Shown here: positions 21,008 through 28,854 of the stretch, piece by piece | Numbering within the stretch: position 1 is the stretch's first letter | How the letters are laid out: each line of letters starts with the position of its first letter | DNA from: an uncultured Eubacteriales bacterium | GTDB taxonomy: Bacteria > Bacillota > Clostridia > Oscillospirales > Oscillospiraceae | NCBI GenBank assembly: GCA_900549645.1 | Contig: URPD01000018.1 | Location: 1 to 28,869, forward strand | Length of the DNA stretch: 28,869 bases | Direction: 5' to 3' | The notes under the pieces: model-generated | The model's database searches: none | Told to the model about the DNA's origin: nothing | What the model saw: the letters and a program-made list of their open reading frames with translations, nothing else | Program-made: the position numbers and the translations under genes

Positions 21008-23419
21008 ATGAAAAAGACAGTAAAAATCATCTCTCTGCTGCTCGCTGCGGCACTGGCACTGAGCCTCTGCGCCTGCGGTAGCGGCGGAGACAACAGCAAT
21101 AACGGCGGCAACGGCAAGACCGACAGCACGCCGACGCTGGAATATGTCTATGCGTCCAGCTTCTCCAAGCTGAATAACGGCGACGGACATACCTACCTCA
21201 ACCCCTTCCTGTTCACCGAAACCGGTTTCTACACCGTTGAGAACGAGAAGGTCGGCGAGATGGAGCACGACGCTCCCGCCGAGTACGAGGGTCAGTACGA
21301 CATATACGAGAACCGTCTGTACCTCAACGGCTATGACGGAACCCGCACCAAGCTTGAAAACTACGCCCCCGTTAAGCTTGAGGGTCACGGTCAGACCTCT
21401 ACCAGCAGCCTTTCCCAGCTCTGCCTCATGGCTGACGGCAGCCTGATGTCTCTTGAGACTCTGTACCTCTCTTGGAGCGACGCTCCCGAAGGCGTTGAGG
21501 AAGACAGCGACGAATACTGGAACTACTACCAGTACGAGCAGCACTCCTATCTCCGCAGTCTCGACGCTACCGGCGCTGAGCTGAGCTGTGCCGAGCTCAG
21601 CAGCAGCTCCAACGGTGATGACTCCTTCTACCCGTACAACATGGTCGTCACCGACGACGGCAAGGTCGTTGTCACCAGCGACATGCTCATCCGTGTCTTC
21701 AACACCGACGGCTCCGTCGACTTCGACATTGATCTCGACAACTACCCCGAAAACCTCATCAAGCTGCGTGACGGCGACGTCGGCGTCCTCGCCTACGGCA
21801 ACGACGGCTATGGCATACAGCTTGTCGACATCGCTTCCCGCTCTCTCGGCAAGACCCTGAAGCTCAAGGGCTGGACCCAGAACATGATAACCGGCGACGG
21901 TGACTATGACATCTACTATACCAACGGTCTGAGCTTCTACGGCTACGACTTTGACACCGAGACCGAGACCAAGATCTTCAGCTGGCTCGACTGCGACGTC
22001 AACACCAACGACCTCTCCAACCAGTACGTCCTGTCCGACGGCCGCATCGTCGCCGTCACCAACGAGTGGGACGGCAAATACGAAAACTGCACCAGCGAGC
22101 TTATCACCATCAGCAAGGTTCCCTCCAGCAGCCTGCCGCAAAAGACCTACATCACCCTCGGCACTCAGGGACTCAACTGGGACACGCAGGAGCTTATAGT
22201 CAAGTTCAACCGCAATAGCGACCAGTACCGTATTCAGGTCAACGACTACTCCGAGTACAACACCGACGATGATTACTCCGCCGGTCTCACCAAGCTCACA
22301 ACCGAAATCATGGCCGGCAACGTGCCTGACATTCTCGACCTCAGCGGCTTCTCCGTCTCCCAGCTCGCGGGCAAGGGACTCATTGCCGATCTCGACAGCT
22401 TCTTCGACGCCGATCCCGATCTGAACAAGTCCGACTTCATTCCGAACGTCCTCGCGGCTTTCGAGGTTGACGGCAAGCTCTACTCCACCGTCTCCAACTT
22501 CAACATTCAGGGCGTTGCGGGCGCAAGCTCCATCGTCGGCGACACTCCGGGTTGGAACTACGAGCAGCTTCAGGAGGCTCTCGCAAAGATGCCTGAGGGC
22601 TGCCAGATATTCAACTACTACACCACCTCTCAGGATGTGCTGTCTTCCTGCCTCGCGCTGGATATGGGTACGCTCGTCGACTGGACTACCGGCCAGTGCA
22701 ATTTCGACAGTCAGGGCTTCATCGACATGCTGAAGTTTGCCTCCCAGTTCCAGAACGATTTCAACTGGGACAGCTACGAATACAGCGATGACGACAACGA
22801 CTATACCCGCGTCGCTCAGGGCAAGCAGATGCTTCTGAACACCTACATCTCCGACTTCAACGACCTGCCCATGTACGATGCGGTATTCGGCGGCAGCGTC
22901 ACCTATATCGGCTACCCGACCGCCAGCGGCACCGGCAACATGCTGAACTTCAACAACTCCGGCTACGCCATCTCTGCCCGCTGCGAGAACAAGGACGCCG
23001 CATGGCAGTTCATCCGCACCTTCTTCACCGAGGACTTCCAGAAGGAACAGTACGGCTTCCCGAGCAACATCAATGCATATAATGCAAAGCTCAAGGAGGC
23101 CATGACTCCCGAGTATATGAAGGACGGAAACGGCAATTACGTCCTTGACGAGCACGGCAACAAGATAGAGGTGTCCCGCGGCGGTATGAGCTGGGGCAGC
23201 GGCGATAATTTTATCGAGATCTACGCCACCACGCAGGAGCAGGCGGATAAGCTCTGGGAGCTTATCACTACCACCACCAAGGTCGCCGACTATTCCTCGA
23301 GCATCTATGATATAGTCAAGGAGCAGACCCCGGCCTTCTTCTCCGGTCAGAAGAGCGCCGAGGAAGTCGCAAGACTTATCCAGAACAAGGCGAATATCTA
23401 CGTCAACGAGCAGCGGTAA
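21008..23419 (+). CDS. Lipoprotein: beta-propeller-like region fused to a family-1 solute-binding domain
   Basis: An 803-residue lipoprotein with signal peptide and lipobox L-C-A-C (Cys23). After a Gly/Asn/Ser linker the first 350 residues (about 45-375) look like beta-propeller blades: recurring D/N-G-turn and strand patterns such as VVTDDGKVVVTSDMLIRVF, LRDGDVGVLAYGNDGYGIQL and LSDGRIVAVTNEWDG. From about 378 a normal extracellular solute-binding domain (ABC importer family 1, about 420 residues) follows: ELIVKFNRNSDQYRIQV, EIMAGNVPDILDLSGF and later GKQMLLNTYISDF and AWQFIRTFF. Such proteins carry sugars or oligosaccharides to ABC permeases. The ATG at 21008 has GAGGAGG six bases ahead. 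Many C-ending codons suggest high expression. It lies divergent from the two-component genes. Confidence 0.92.
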   Translation: MKKTVKIISLLLAAALALSLCACGSGGDNSNNGGNGKTDSTPTLEYVYASSFSKLNNGDGHTYLNPFLFTETGFYTVENEKVGEMEHDAPAEYEGQYDIYENRLYLNGYDGTRTKLENYAPVKLEGHGQTSTSSLSQLCLMADGSLMSLETLYLSWSDAPEGVEEDSDEYWNYYQYEQHSYLRSLDATGAELSCAELSSSSNGDDSFYPYNMVVTDDGKVVVTSDMLIRVFNTDGSVDFDIDLDNYPENLIKLRDGDVGVLAYGNDGYGIQLVDIASRSLGKTLKLKGWTQNMITGDGDYDIYYTNGLSFYGYDFDTETETKIFSWLDCDVNTNDLSNQYVLSDGRIVAVTNEWDGKYENCTSELITISKVPSSSLPQKTYITLGTQGLNWDTQELIVKFNRNSDQYRIQVNDYSEYNTDDDYSAGLTKLTTEIMAGNVPDILDLSGFSVSQLAGKGLIADLDSFFDADPDLNKSDFIPNVLAAFEVDGKLYSTVSNFNIQGVAGASSIVGDTPGWNYEQLQEALAKMPEGCQIFNYYTTSQDVLSSCLALDMGTLVDWTTGQCNFDSQGFIDMLKFASQFQNDFNWDSYEYSDDDNDYTRVAQGKQMLLNTYISDFNDLPMYDAVFGGSVTYIGYPTASGTGNMLNFNNSGYAISARCENKDAAWQFIRTFFTEDFQKEQYGFPSNINAYNAKLKEAMTPEYMKDGNGNYVLDEHGNKIEVSRGGMSWGSGDNFIEIYATTQEQADKLWELITTTTKVADYSSSIYDIVKEQTPAFFSGQKSAEEVARLIQNKANIYVNEQR

Positions 23420-23428
23420 TATAACAAT

Positions 23429-23461
23429 GTCTCTCCCGCTTTTTATCAGAGCGGGAGAGAC
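23429..23461 (+). terminator. Hairpin after the binding-protein gene
   Basis: A perfect 12-bp stem GTCTCTCCCGCT / AGCGGGAGAGAC with a 9-base loop, 10 bases after the stop codon. There is no T run beyond it, so it may protect the 3-prime end of the abundant binding-protein mRNA or act as a weak terminator. Confidence 0.6.
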
Positions 23462-23490
23462 TCCTGATTCAACTGCGCTGTGAAGGAGAA

Positions 23491-23526
23491 CGGATTCCCA
23501 CGTCGCTTCGCTCCTCGGAATGACAA
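23491..23526 (-). repeat. Dispersed palindromic repeat, inverted copy
   Basis: Minus-strand reading GTCATTCCGAGGAGCGAAGC, then GACGTGGGAATCCG, a widespread repeat type of the GTCATTsCGAG...CGTGGsAATCC form. It stands in inverted orientation to the copy at 23599-23646. Confidence 0.85.
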
Positions 23527-23598
23527 CAGTGTTTTAAATATTGCGCCGATTCTTCCGTTTTGCGGGATTTGAAACCGCCGCTTCGCCTTCAGACCACC

Positions 23599-23646
23599 TT
23601 GTCATTGCGAGACCAGTCCTCAGACTGGTCGTGGCAATCCGCATCC
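23599..23646 (+). repeat. Dispersed palindromic repeat, forward copy
   Basis: GTCATTGCGAGACCAGTCCT, then CAGACTGGTCGTGGCAATCC. The stem GACCAGT/ACTGGTC lies inside an outer ATTGC/GCAAT pair. It shares its outer frame with 23491-23526 but has a different core, and lies 24 bases before the GIY-YIG gene. Confidence 0.85.
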
Positions 23647-23670
23647 CCGTATCATAGCCGGAAGTAATGC

Positions 23671-23961
23671 ATGGAGTATTACGTATATATCATGTCCAGC
23701 ATCTCAAACTACACGATATATACCGGCGTTACAAACGACCTTGTACGCCGTGTATACGAACACCGCACCGGCGCAGACCCTGACGGATTTACGACAAAAT
23801 ATGCCGTCAAGAAGCTCGTATATTACGAAAGCACCCGCGACGTGCTCTCCGCAATAGAACGCGAGAAGCAAATCAAGTCATGGTCACGCAAGAAGAAAAA
23901 CACGCTTATTGCGGGTATAAATCCCGCGTGGCGTGATCTATATCCGGAGCTTCTTGACTGA
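23671..23961 (+). CDS. Small GIY-YIG nuclease
   Basis: A 96-residue single-domain nuclease. The GIY-YIG motif appears as YYVYIMSS and IYTGVTNDLVRRVYEHR (YTG, then Arg), and the catalytic Glu is in SAIEREKQIKSWSRKKK. It is of the short COG2827/UPF0213-like type, whose role is uncertain (DNA repair or mobility). GGAAG six bases before the ATG fixes the start. It sits between the solute-binding-protein gene and its permeases, behind two palindromic repeats, and looks inserted. Its relatives often lie beside such repeats, as I recall. Confidence 0.93.
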   Translation: MEYYVYIMSSISNYTIYTGVTNDLVRRVYEHRTGADPDGFTTKYAVKKLVYYESTRDVLSAIEREKQIKSWSRKKKNTLIAGINPAWRDLYPELLD

Positions 23962-23993
23962 CTGAAAAGCCGCCGCGATTTTGCGCCTGCGGC

Positions 23994-24022
23994 TTGTAAT
24001 AATTCTCTATATATAGTATAAT
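23994..24022 (+). promoter_or_regulatory. Promoter of the permease-adaptor genes
   Basis: TTGTAA (23994-23999), 17-bp spacer, perfect TATAAT (24017-24022), 46 bases before the permease ATG. It lies directly after the GIY-YIG gene, so the downstream genes need not rely on transcription from the binding-protein promoter. Confidence 0.7.
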
Positions 24023-24067
24023 AAGCTAAACTATAACTCAAACTGATGGAAGATAAGAAGATAAGCT

Positions 24068-24955
24068 ATGAAAAAACGCTCGCTAAAATTTAACGACAAG
24101 GCGAAGGACTTTCTTAAAAGTATGTGCTTCCTTTCGCCAAGCCTTCTGGGCGTGGGCTTGTTCTTTATTATACCGTTCTTCGTCGTTGTGTACTACTCGG
24201 TCATCGACGGGGTCGGTTCGCGCAACTTTGTGTTTCTCGATAACTTCGTGAAGCTGTTCCAGAACTCCGCATTCCTCACCGCCGCGAAAAATACCCTGAC
24301 CTTTTCGTTCCTTGCGGTGCCGCTGGCGGTCATTCTCTCGATGGCGCTCGCGCTCATGCTTGAGTGCCGCATCCCTTTGAAATCTCAGTTCCGTACGTTT
24401 TTCCTCAGTCCGATGATGGTTCCCGTGGCCTCGGTCGTTCTTATATGGCAGGTGCTCTTCAACTATAACGGCACCGTGAACGAGTTCATCATGCTCTTCG
24501 GCGCGGATAAGATCGACTGGCTCCAGACCGACTACGCAATGCTGGTCGTTATCATCCTGTTCCTCTGGAAAAACCTCGGCTACTTTATGATACTGTTCAT
24601 GGCCGGGCTTGCCAACATCCCGAAGGAGCTGCTTGAGGTGGCCGACGTTGAAGGCGCCTCCGAGTGGTACAAGTTCTTCGCCATCAAGCTCCGCTACCTG
24701 TCCCCCACCGTGCTCTTCGTCACGATTCTCTCGCTGATAAACTCCTTCAAGGTCTTCCGCGAGGTCTATCTGCTTACGGGCGCTTACCCGTACAGTTCCC
24801 TGTACATGCTCCAGCACTTTATGAACAACACCTTCCAATCCCTTGATTATCAGAAGCTTTCCGCGGCGGCGGTCGTTATGGCCATTGTCATGGTCATTCT
24901 CATCGCGCTGCTCTTTGCCGCCGAGGACTGGTTTGGAAAGGACGTGGAGGGATGA
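24068..24955 (+). CDS. ABC transporter permease, MalF/UgpA type
   Basis: A 295-residue inner-membrane protein with six likely helices, the first at about 20-42 (LLGVGLFFIIPFFVVVYYSV). The EAA loop that contacts the ATPase is visible as ELLEVADVEGASEWYKFFAI (about 181-200). This is one of the two channel subunits of a carbohydrate-type ABC importer; it pairs with the next gene. The gene overlaps that one by 4 nt (ATGA). Shine-Dalgarno is weak (GGAAG or AGAAG). No sugar specificity can be read. Confidence 0.95.
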   Translation: MKKRSLKFNDKAKDFLKSMCFLSPSLLGVGLFFIIPFFVVVYYSVIDGVGSRNFVFLDNFVKLFQNSAFLTAAKNTLTFSFLAVPLAVILSMALALMLECRIPLKSQFRTFFLSPMMVPVASVVLIWQVLFNYNGTVNEFIMLFGADKIDWLQTDYAMLVVIILFLWKNLGYFMILFMAGLANIPKELLEVADVEGASEWYKFFAIKLRYLSPTVLFVTILSLINSFKVFREVYLLTGAYPYSSLYMLQHFMNNTFQSLDYQKLSAAAVVMAIVMVILIALLFAAEDWFGKDVEG

Positions 24956-25827
24956 AGAAAAAGCATTATTTCGGCCGCGGCGCAATGTTTGTGCTGTGCG
25001 CGATATTCGCCATCGCCTTCCTGCTGCCGACGGTTCTGACAATTACAAACTCCTTCATGTCGGAGGAAGAGATAAACGCAAACTACGGCATGATATTCTC
25101 CACGACCACCGGCGGCTACGTCTCCAAGACCGTGAACCTCAAGTTCATCCCCGATAAGGTCACGCTTTCGCAGTATATAGACGGCCTCATCAAGTCGCCG
25201 GAATACCTGCTGAAATTCTGGAACAGTGTGCTGCTGGTCGTGCCGATCGTCATATTTCAGGTGGCCATCGCCTCCGTCGCGGCATACAGCTTCACGCGAT
25301 GGCGCGGCAAAATCAGAAGCGGCATTTTCTTCTTCTATGTCATTCTGATGCTGATGCCCTATCAGGTAACGCTGGTTCCGAACTACCTCGTCAGTAAATG
25401 GCTCGGCATCCTCAACACGAGCTGGGCAATAATCCTGCCCGGCGTGTTCGCGCCGTTCTCGGTGTTCCTGCTGACGAAGTTCATGCGCCGCATACCGTAT
25501 TCGCTCATCGAGGCCGCCAAGGTCGACGGCGCGGGCGAATGGCAGATATTCACGCGAATATGCCTGCCGCAGTGCCGCTCGGCGCTCTACTCTATTGCGA
25601 TACTCGTGTTCATCGACTACTGGAACATGGTCGAGCAGCCGCTGATCCTTTTGCAGGATGCGGACGCCCAGCCGCTTTCGGTGTTCCTCTCGTCGATAAA
25701 CACCGGCGAGATCGGTCTGGCCTTCGCCATGGCAACCGTTTATATGATCCCGTCGCTGCTGCTGTTCCTGCACGGCGAGGAATATCTGGTAGAAGGCATC
25801 GCCAATTCCGGCAGTGTCAAAGGATAA
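24952..25827 (+). CDS. ABC transporter permease, MalG/UgpE type
   Basis: A 291-residue second channel subunit. It starts with a short cytoplasmic segment and a helix (about 9-30), followed by an enlarged extracytoplasmic loop of about 50 residues (roughly 33-82). The EAA loop reads SLIEAAKVDGAGEWQIFTRI (about 184-203). The ATG lies in the stop codon of the first permease (4-nt overlap), so they are made together. The partner ATPase is not in this window; such importers often share a general MsmX/UgpC-type ATPase encoded elsewhere. The adaptor gene follows 24 nt later. Confidence 0.95.
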   Translation: MKKKHYFGRGAMFVLCAIFAIAFLLPTVLTITNSFMSEEEINANYGMIFSTTTGGYVSKTVNLKFIPDKVTLSQYIDGLIKSPEYLLKFWNSVLLVVPIVIFQVAIASVAAYSFTRWRGKIRSGIFFFYVILMLMPYQVTLVPNYLVSKWLGILNTSWAIILPGVFAPFSVFLLTKFMRRIPYSLIEAAKVDGAGEWQIFTRICLPQCRSALYSIAILVFIDYWNMVEQPLILLQDADAQPLSVFLSSINTGEIGLAFAMATVYMIPSLLLFLHGEEYLVEGIANSGSVKG

Positions 25828-25851
25828 GTATTAAGAAGGAGCTACATCCCC

Positions 25852-27453
25852 ATGGAACATAAAGAAATCAACAGAGGCTGGGTAAAAAACGCCGCCATCA
25901 TCTTCCTCGCCGTCCTGCTGGTGCTGACCTTTTTCTCCAACACCATTATGAACAGGACGCTGCCTGAGGTCGCAACGCAGTCTGTCACCAGCGGCAGCAT
26001 CACCGCCCGCGTCCGCGGCACCGGTACCGTCGTCGCGAACGGCAGCTATCAGGTCAAGGCCGACCAGACGCGTGAGATCCGCGCCGTCGCGGTCAAGACC
26101 GGGCAGGAGGTCAATCAGGGCGACGTGCTGTTCATCCTCGGTCAGGGCGACAGCGACGAGCTTGAGGCCGCGACCGATGCGCTACGCGATCTTGAGATCA
26201 GCTACCGCAAGTCCGCCATAAGCATGCCGACCTTCGACTACACCGTTGAGGAACGCAAGATAGCCTCCGCGCAGGAGAAGTATGACGCCGCGGTCAAGGC
26301 CGAGCAGGAAGCGCTCGACGCGCTGAACAAGGCGCTTGAGGATCAGCAGGGCGCCGGCTATCAGGAGCAGGTCGCCGCACTTGAGAAGAAGATCGAGAAC
26401 GCGCAGAAGACCTATGACGAGCTTGCCGCGCGCGCTCAGGCCGAACGCGAGGCTGCGGAGCAGCGCGTGACGGACGCCGAGGCCGCTCTCGCCGCCGCGA
26501 CTCCCGGCACCGAGGAGTACGACGCGGCCGTGAAGGAGTTGGCGGACGCGAAGAAAGCGCTTGACGAGCTGCCGAATTCCGACACAAATATTGCCCTCTC
26601 CTCCATTCAGGCTCAGCTCGATTCCCTCAACGCTCAGCTTGACGCGCTCCGTTCTGCCGCTGGCGAGTACGCCACTAAGTATGACGAGGCAAAGCAGGCT
26701 CGCGTCGCCGCCGAGGACGAGCTGTTCGAACTCAAGCACAGCCTTGAGCAGCAGAAGATAGCCGACAGCAAGCAGACTCAGCTCGCCGCGATAGACCTTG
26801 AGAGTATCTCCGCTCAGATCGAAAAGCAGAAGCAGAAGATAAAGGAGCTTTCCGGCGGCGAAGAGAATCAGATAACCTCGAACGTCTCCGGCACCGTGCA
26901 GTCCATTGAGATCACCGCCGGTCAGACCGTCCCCAAGGATACTATCCTCGCAACCATCGAGGTGCCCGACATGGGCTACACCCTCAGCTTCTCCGTCACC
27001 AATGAGCAGGCGCGCAAGCTGCGCCCCGGCGACAGCGCAACCGTCTCCAACTTCTACTGGGGCAGCGAGATCGTCGCAACGCTCAACAATATCAAGACCG
27101 ACCCCAAGAATCCGCAGACCAACAAGCTCCTGACCTTTGACCTTGACGGTGACGTCAACGCTGGCTCCGAGCTGACCATTTCCGTCGGCTCCAAAAGCGC
27201 GAATTACGACTACGTGGTGCCGAACAGCGCCATCCGTCAGGATAACAACGGCAGCTTCGTGCTGGTCATCACAGCGAAGAACTCCCCGCTTGGCAACCGC
27301 TTCTTTGCAAAGCGCGTCACCGTTGAGGTCGTCGCGTCCGACGATATGAATTCCGCCGTCACCGGCGACTTTGGCTATGGTGACTATGTCATCACCACCA
27401 GCAGTATTCCGGTCAAGGGCGGCGATCAGGTAAGAATGGCTGAGTCCACATGA
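25852..27453 (+). CDS. HlyD/MacA-type adaptor with a long coiled coil
   Basis: A 533-residue membrane-fusion protein. One N-terminal membrane helix (about 12-30) is followed by the first half of a lipoyl-like domain (about 58-98; GTVVANGSYQVKA, VKTGQEVNQGDVLF), a long alpha-helical coiled coil (about 100-335, rich in Ala/Glu/Lys/Gln), the second lipoyl half (about 340-370; ITSNVSGTVQSIEITAGQTV) and a beta-barrel (about 375-440). In Gram-positives these adaptors work with MacB-like exporters. The hairpin is unusually long, enough for a large envelope. Start: ATG with AAGGAG 10 nt ahead. It overlaps the next gene by 4 nt. Confidence 0.93.
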   Translation: MEHKEINRGWVKNAAIIFLAVLLVLTFFSNTIMNRTLPEVATQSVTSGSITARVRGTGTVVANGSYQVKADQTREIRAVAVKTGQEVNQGDVLFILGQGDSDELEAATDALRDLEISYRKSAISMPTFDYTVEERKIASAQEKYDAAVKAEQEALDALNKALEDQQGAGYQEQVAALEKKIENAQKTYDELAARAQAEREAAEQRVTDAEAALAAATPGTEEYDAAVKELADAKKALDELPNSDTNIALSSIQAQLDSLNAQLDALRSAAGEYATKYDEAKQARVAAEDELFELKHSLEQQKIADSKQTQLAAIDLESISAQIEKQKQKIKELSGGEENQITSNVSGTVQSIEITAGQTVPKDTILATIEVPDMGYTLSFSVTNEQARKLRPGDSATVSNFYWGSEIVATLNNIKTDPKNPQTNKLLTFDLDGDVNAGSELTISVGSKSANYDYVVPNSAIRQDNNGSFVLVITAKNSPLGNRFFAKRVTVEVVASDDMNSAVTGDFGYGDYVITTSSIPVKGGDQVRMAEST

Positions 27454-28538
27454 AAAAACGAGGAAACAGGAAGAAAAAAAGAATAGTATTCGCCATTGTC
27501 AACGGCGCACTGCTGCTGATAATGGCCGCCTGCCTCATCACGACCGCAATTCTGTCGAACACACTCGCCAGCCAGAAGGAGGCTTCCCGCTGGCGCGGCG
27601 AGAGCGATATGGAGTTTTCGCAGATAAGCTGCTTCATCCCCGTGGATGAGAAGATTGGGCTTGAAGAGGTCTCCGCCTTCCGCACGAAGCTCACCGAGGC
27701 GCTGCACACGGCGGCGCTCGACATCGATAATGACAGTACGCTGTTTGTCGACGCGTGGAGCTGCACCGGCAAGGTGAACGTCAGCAGCGACAATGGCAAG
27801 GGCGAGGCCGCGGTCATCGCCGTCGGCGGTGAATTCTTCGATTTTCACCCGATACGGCTCATCAGCGGCAGCTACATCACCCAGCGCGACCTGATGAAGG
27901 ATCGCGTCCTGCTGGATGAGGATCTGGCTTGGCTGCTCTACGGCGGCACGGATATTGCCGGACTGAGCATGAAGATAAACGGCGTGCCGTACATGATCGC
28001 GGGCGTGGTCGAGCGCGAACAGGACAAGTTCAGCACCGCCGCATACACCTCCGGCCGCGGGCTGTACATGTCGTACGACGGCTATTCGCAGCTTGTCGAG
28101 GACTCCGGAATAACCTGCTATGAATTTGTTATGGCAAACCCGGTCAAGGATTTTGCGCTGGGCGTGGCGAAGAAGTCGTTCCCCATCGGGCGCGGCGAGA
28201 TAGTCGAGAACAGCCGCCGCTTCGAGTTTGGGCGTATGCTCAAGCTCGCAAGGCAGTTCGGCAGCCGCTCGATGCAGACCATGGGCGTTATATATCCCTA
28301 CTGGGAGAACGCGGCGCGAAGCGTTGAGGACTGGTGCGCACTGCTGACGCTTATCGCGGTTGTCTGCGCGGCGCTCCCGATAATAACGGCGCTCGTGCTC
28401 CTGATAAGGATGCTTGCCCGCGGCAAGGAAAAGCTTGAGGACGACGTTGTGCCGAAGCTCGTGGAGAACACGCAGGAGGCCATACGTGTCCGCCAGCGCC
28501 GCCGCTGGGAGAGGAAACACGGCAGTCACGAAAAATAA
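27450..28538 (+). CDS. Membrane protein with a MacB periplasmic core domain, no FtsX part
   Basis: A 362-residue protein with a basic start, a membrane helix (about 12-36), an extracytoplasmic domain (about 40-290), a second helix (about 297-322) and a charged cytoplasmic tail. The middle has the MacB core pattern: RDLMKDRVLLDEDLAWLLYG, then DIAGLSMKINGVPYMIAGVV. MacB and FtsX-type permeases normally have four helices, with this domain between helices 1 and 2. Here only the first and one further helix are present, and no ATPase domain. The end is an orderly stop with a terminator 9 bases on, so it is not a visible truncation. The ATG lies in the adaptor stop codon, so the two are co-translated. 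Function is inferred. Confidence 0.8.
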   Translation: MKKRGNRKKKRIVFAIVNGALLLIMAACLITTAILSNTLASQKEASRWRGESDMEFSQISCFIPVDEKIGLEEVSAFRTKLTEALHTAALDIDNDSTLFVDAWSCTGKVNVSSDNGKGEAAVIAVGGEFFDFHPIRLISGSYITQRDLMKDRVLLDEDLAWLLYGGTDIAGLSMKINGVPYMIAGVVEREQDKFSTAAYTSGRGLYMSYDGYSQLVEDSGITCYEFVMANPVKDFALGVAKKSFPIGRGEIVENSRRFEFGRMLKLARQFGSRSMQTMGVIYPYWENAARSVEDWCALLTLIAVVCAALPIITALVLLIRMLARGKEKLEDDVVPKLVENTQEAIRVRQRRRWERKHGSHEK

Positions 28539-28546
28539 GGATAAAG

Positions 28547-28577
28547 AAAAATCGGGCAGCATTGCTGTCCGATTTTT
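28547..28577 (+). terminator. Intrinsic terminator of the permease-adaptor operon
   Basis: Stem AAAAATCGGGCAG / CTGTCCGATTTTT (13 bp with one G-T pair), 5-base loop and T run. It closes the plus-strand operon, so no further gene (such as an ATPase) is likely to be co-transcribed beyond it. Confidence 0.9.
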
Positions 28578-28606
28578 ATCTGCCCCAAAAGCTTGCAAAG
28601 CAGCCC

Positions 28607-28655
28607 TTGGCTCCCTCTGGCGCGGGATCTGTCAGCGAAGCTGACTGAGGGAGAG
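28607..28655 (+). repeat. Palindromic intergenic repeat, copy R6
   Basis: R2-subtype copy: TTGGCTCCCTCTGGCGCGGG, hairpin GTCAGC-GAA-GCTGAC, TGAGGGAGAG. The 330 bases 28539-28869 contain this repeat, the terminator, R7 and the right end repeat, with no supported gene. Confidence 0.8.
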
Positions 28656-28740
28656 ATAATCTCGTATGCCTTTTCAAATTTTTCCGGAAAATCTATATAC
28701 ATTTGCTGCGTAAGAATCACATACGCAAGCACCTACGCTT

Positions 28741-28774
28741 TCTCTCCCTCCGTCAAAACCTTCGGTTTTGACAC
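28741..28774 (-). repeat. Palindromic intergenic repeat, copy R7 (inverted, partial)
   Basis: Minus-strand reading GTCAAAACC-GAAG-GGTTTTGAC is followed by GGAGGGAGAG, the same end as R6. It faces R6 and abuts the right end repeat. The first arm of the unit is missing or replaced by the end repeat. Confidence 0.7.
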
Positions 28775-28854
28775 GGCAGAAAGTCAAGCAAGTGCAACAC
28801 CAAAATTATGGAATACTTCGGCAGGTGAGCGCCAGCCGAGGCATTTTCTGGGAC
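28775..28854. repeat. Right copy of the 80-bp inverted repeat
   Basis: Reverse complement of bases 1-80 with two mismatches. It continues for 15 further bases to the window end, which have no counterpart on the left. Confidence 0.95.

Noticed and set aside
20960..23155. A 731-residue minus-strand reading frame opposite the binding-protein gene
   Set aside because: The plus-strand gene has a lipobox, Shine-Dalgarno and solute-binding domain. The opposite frame is open because C-ending codons rarely give stops in the complement.
28526..28732. A 68-residue minus-strand frame near the right end
   Set aside because: It crosses the terminator and a palindromic repeat and has no Shine-Dalgarno or family features.
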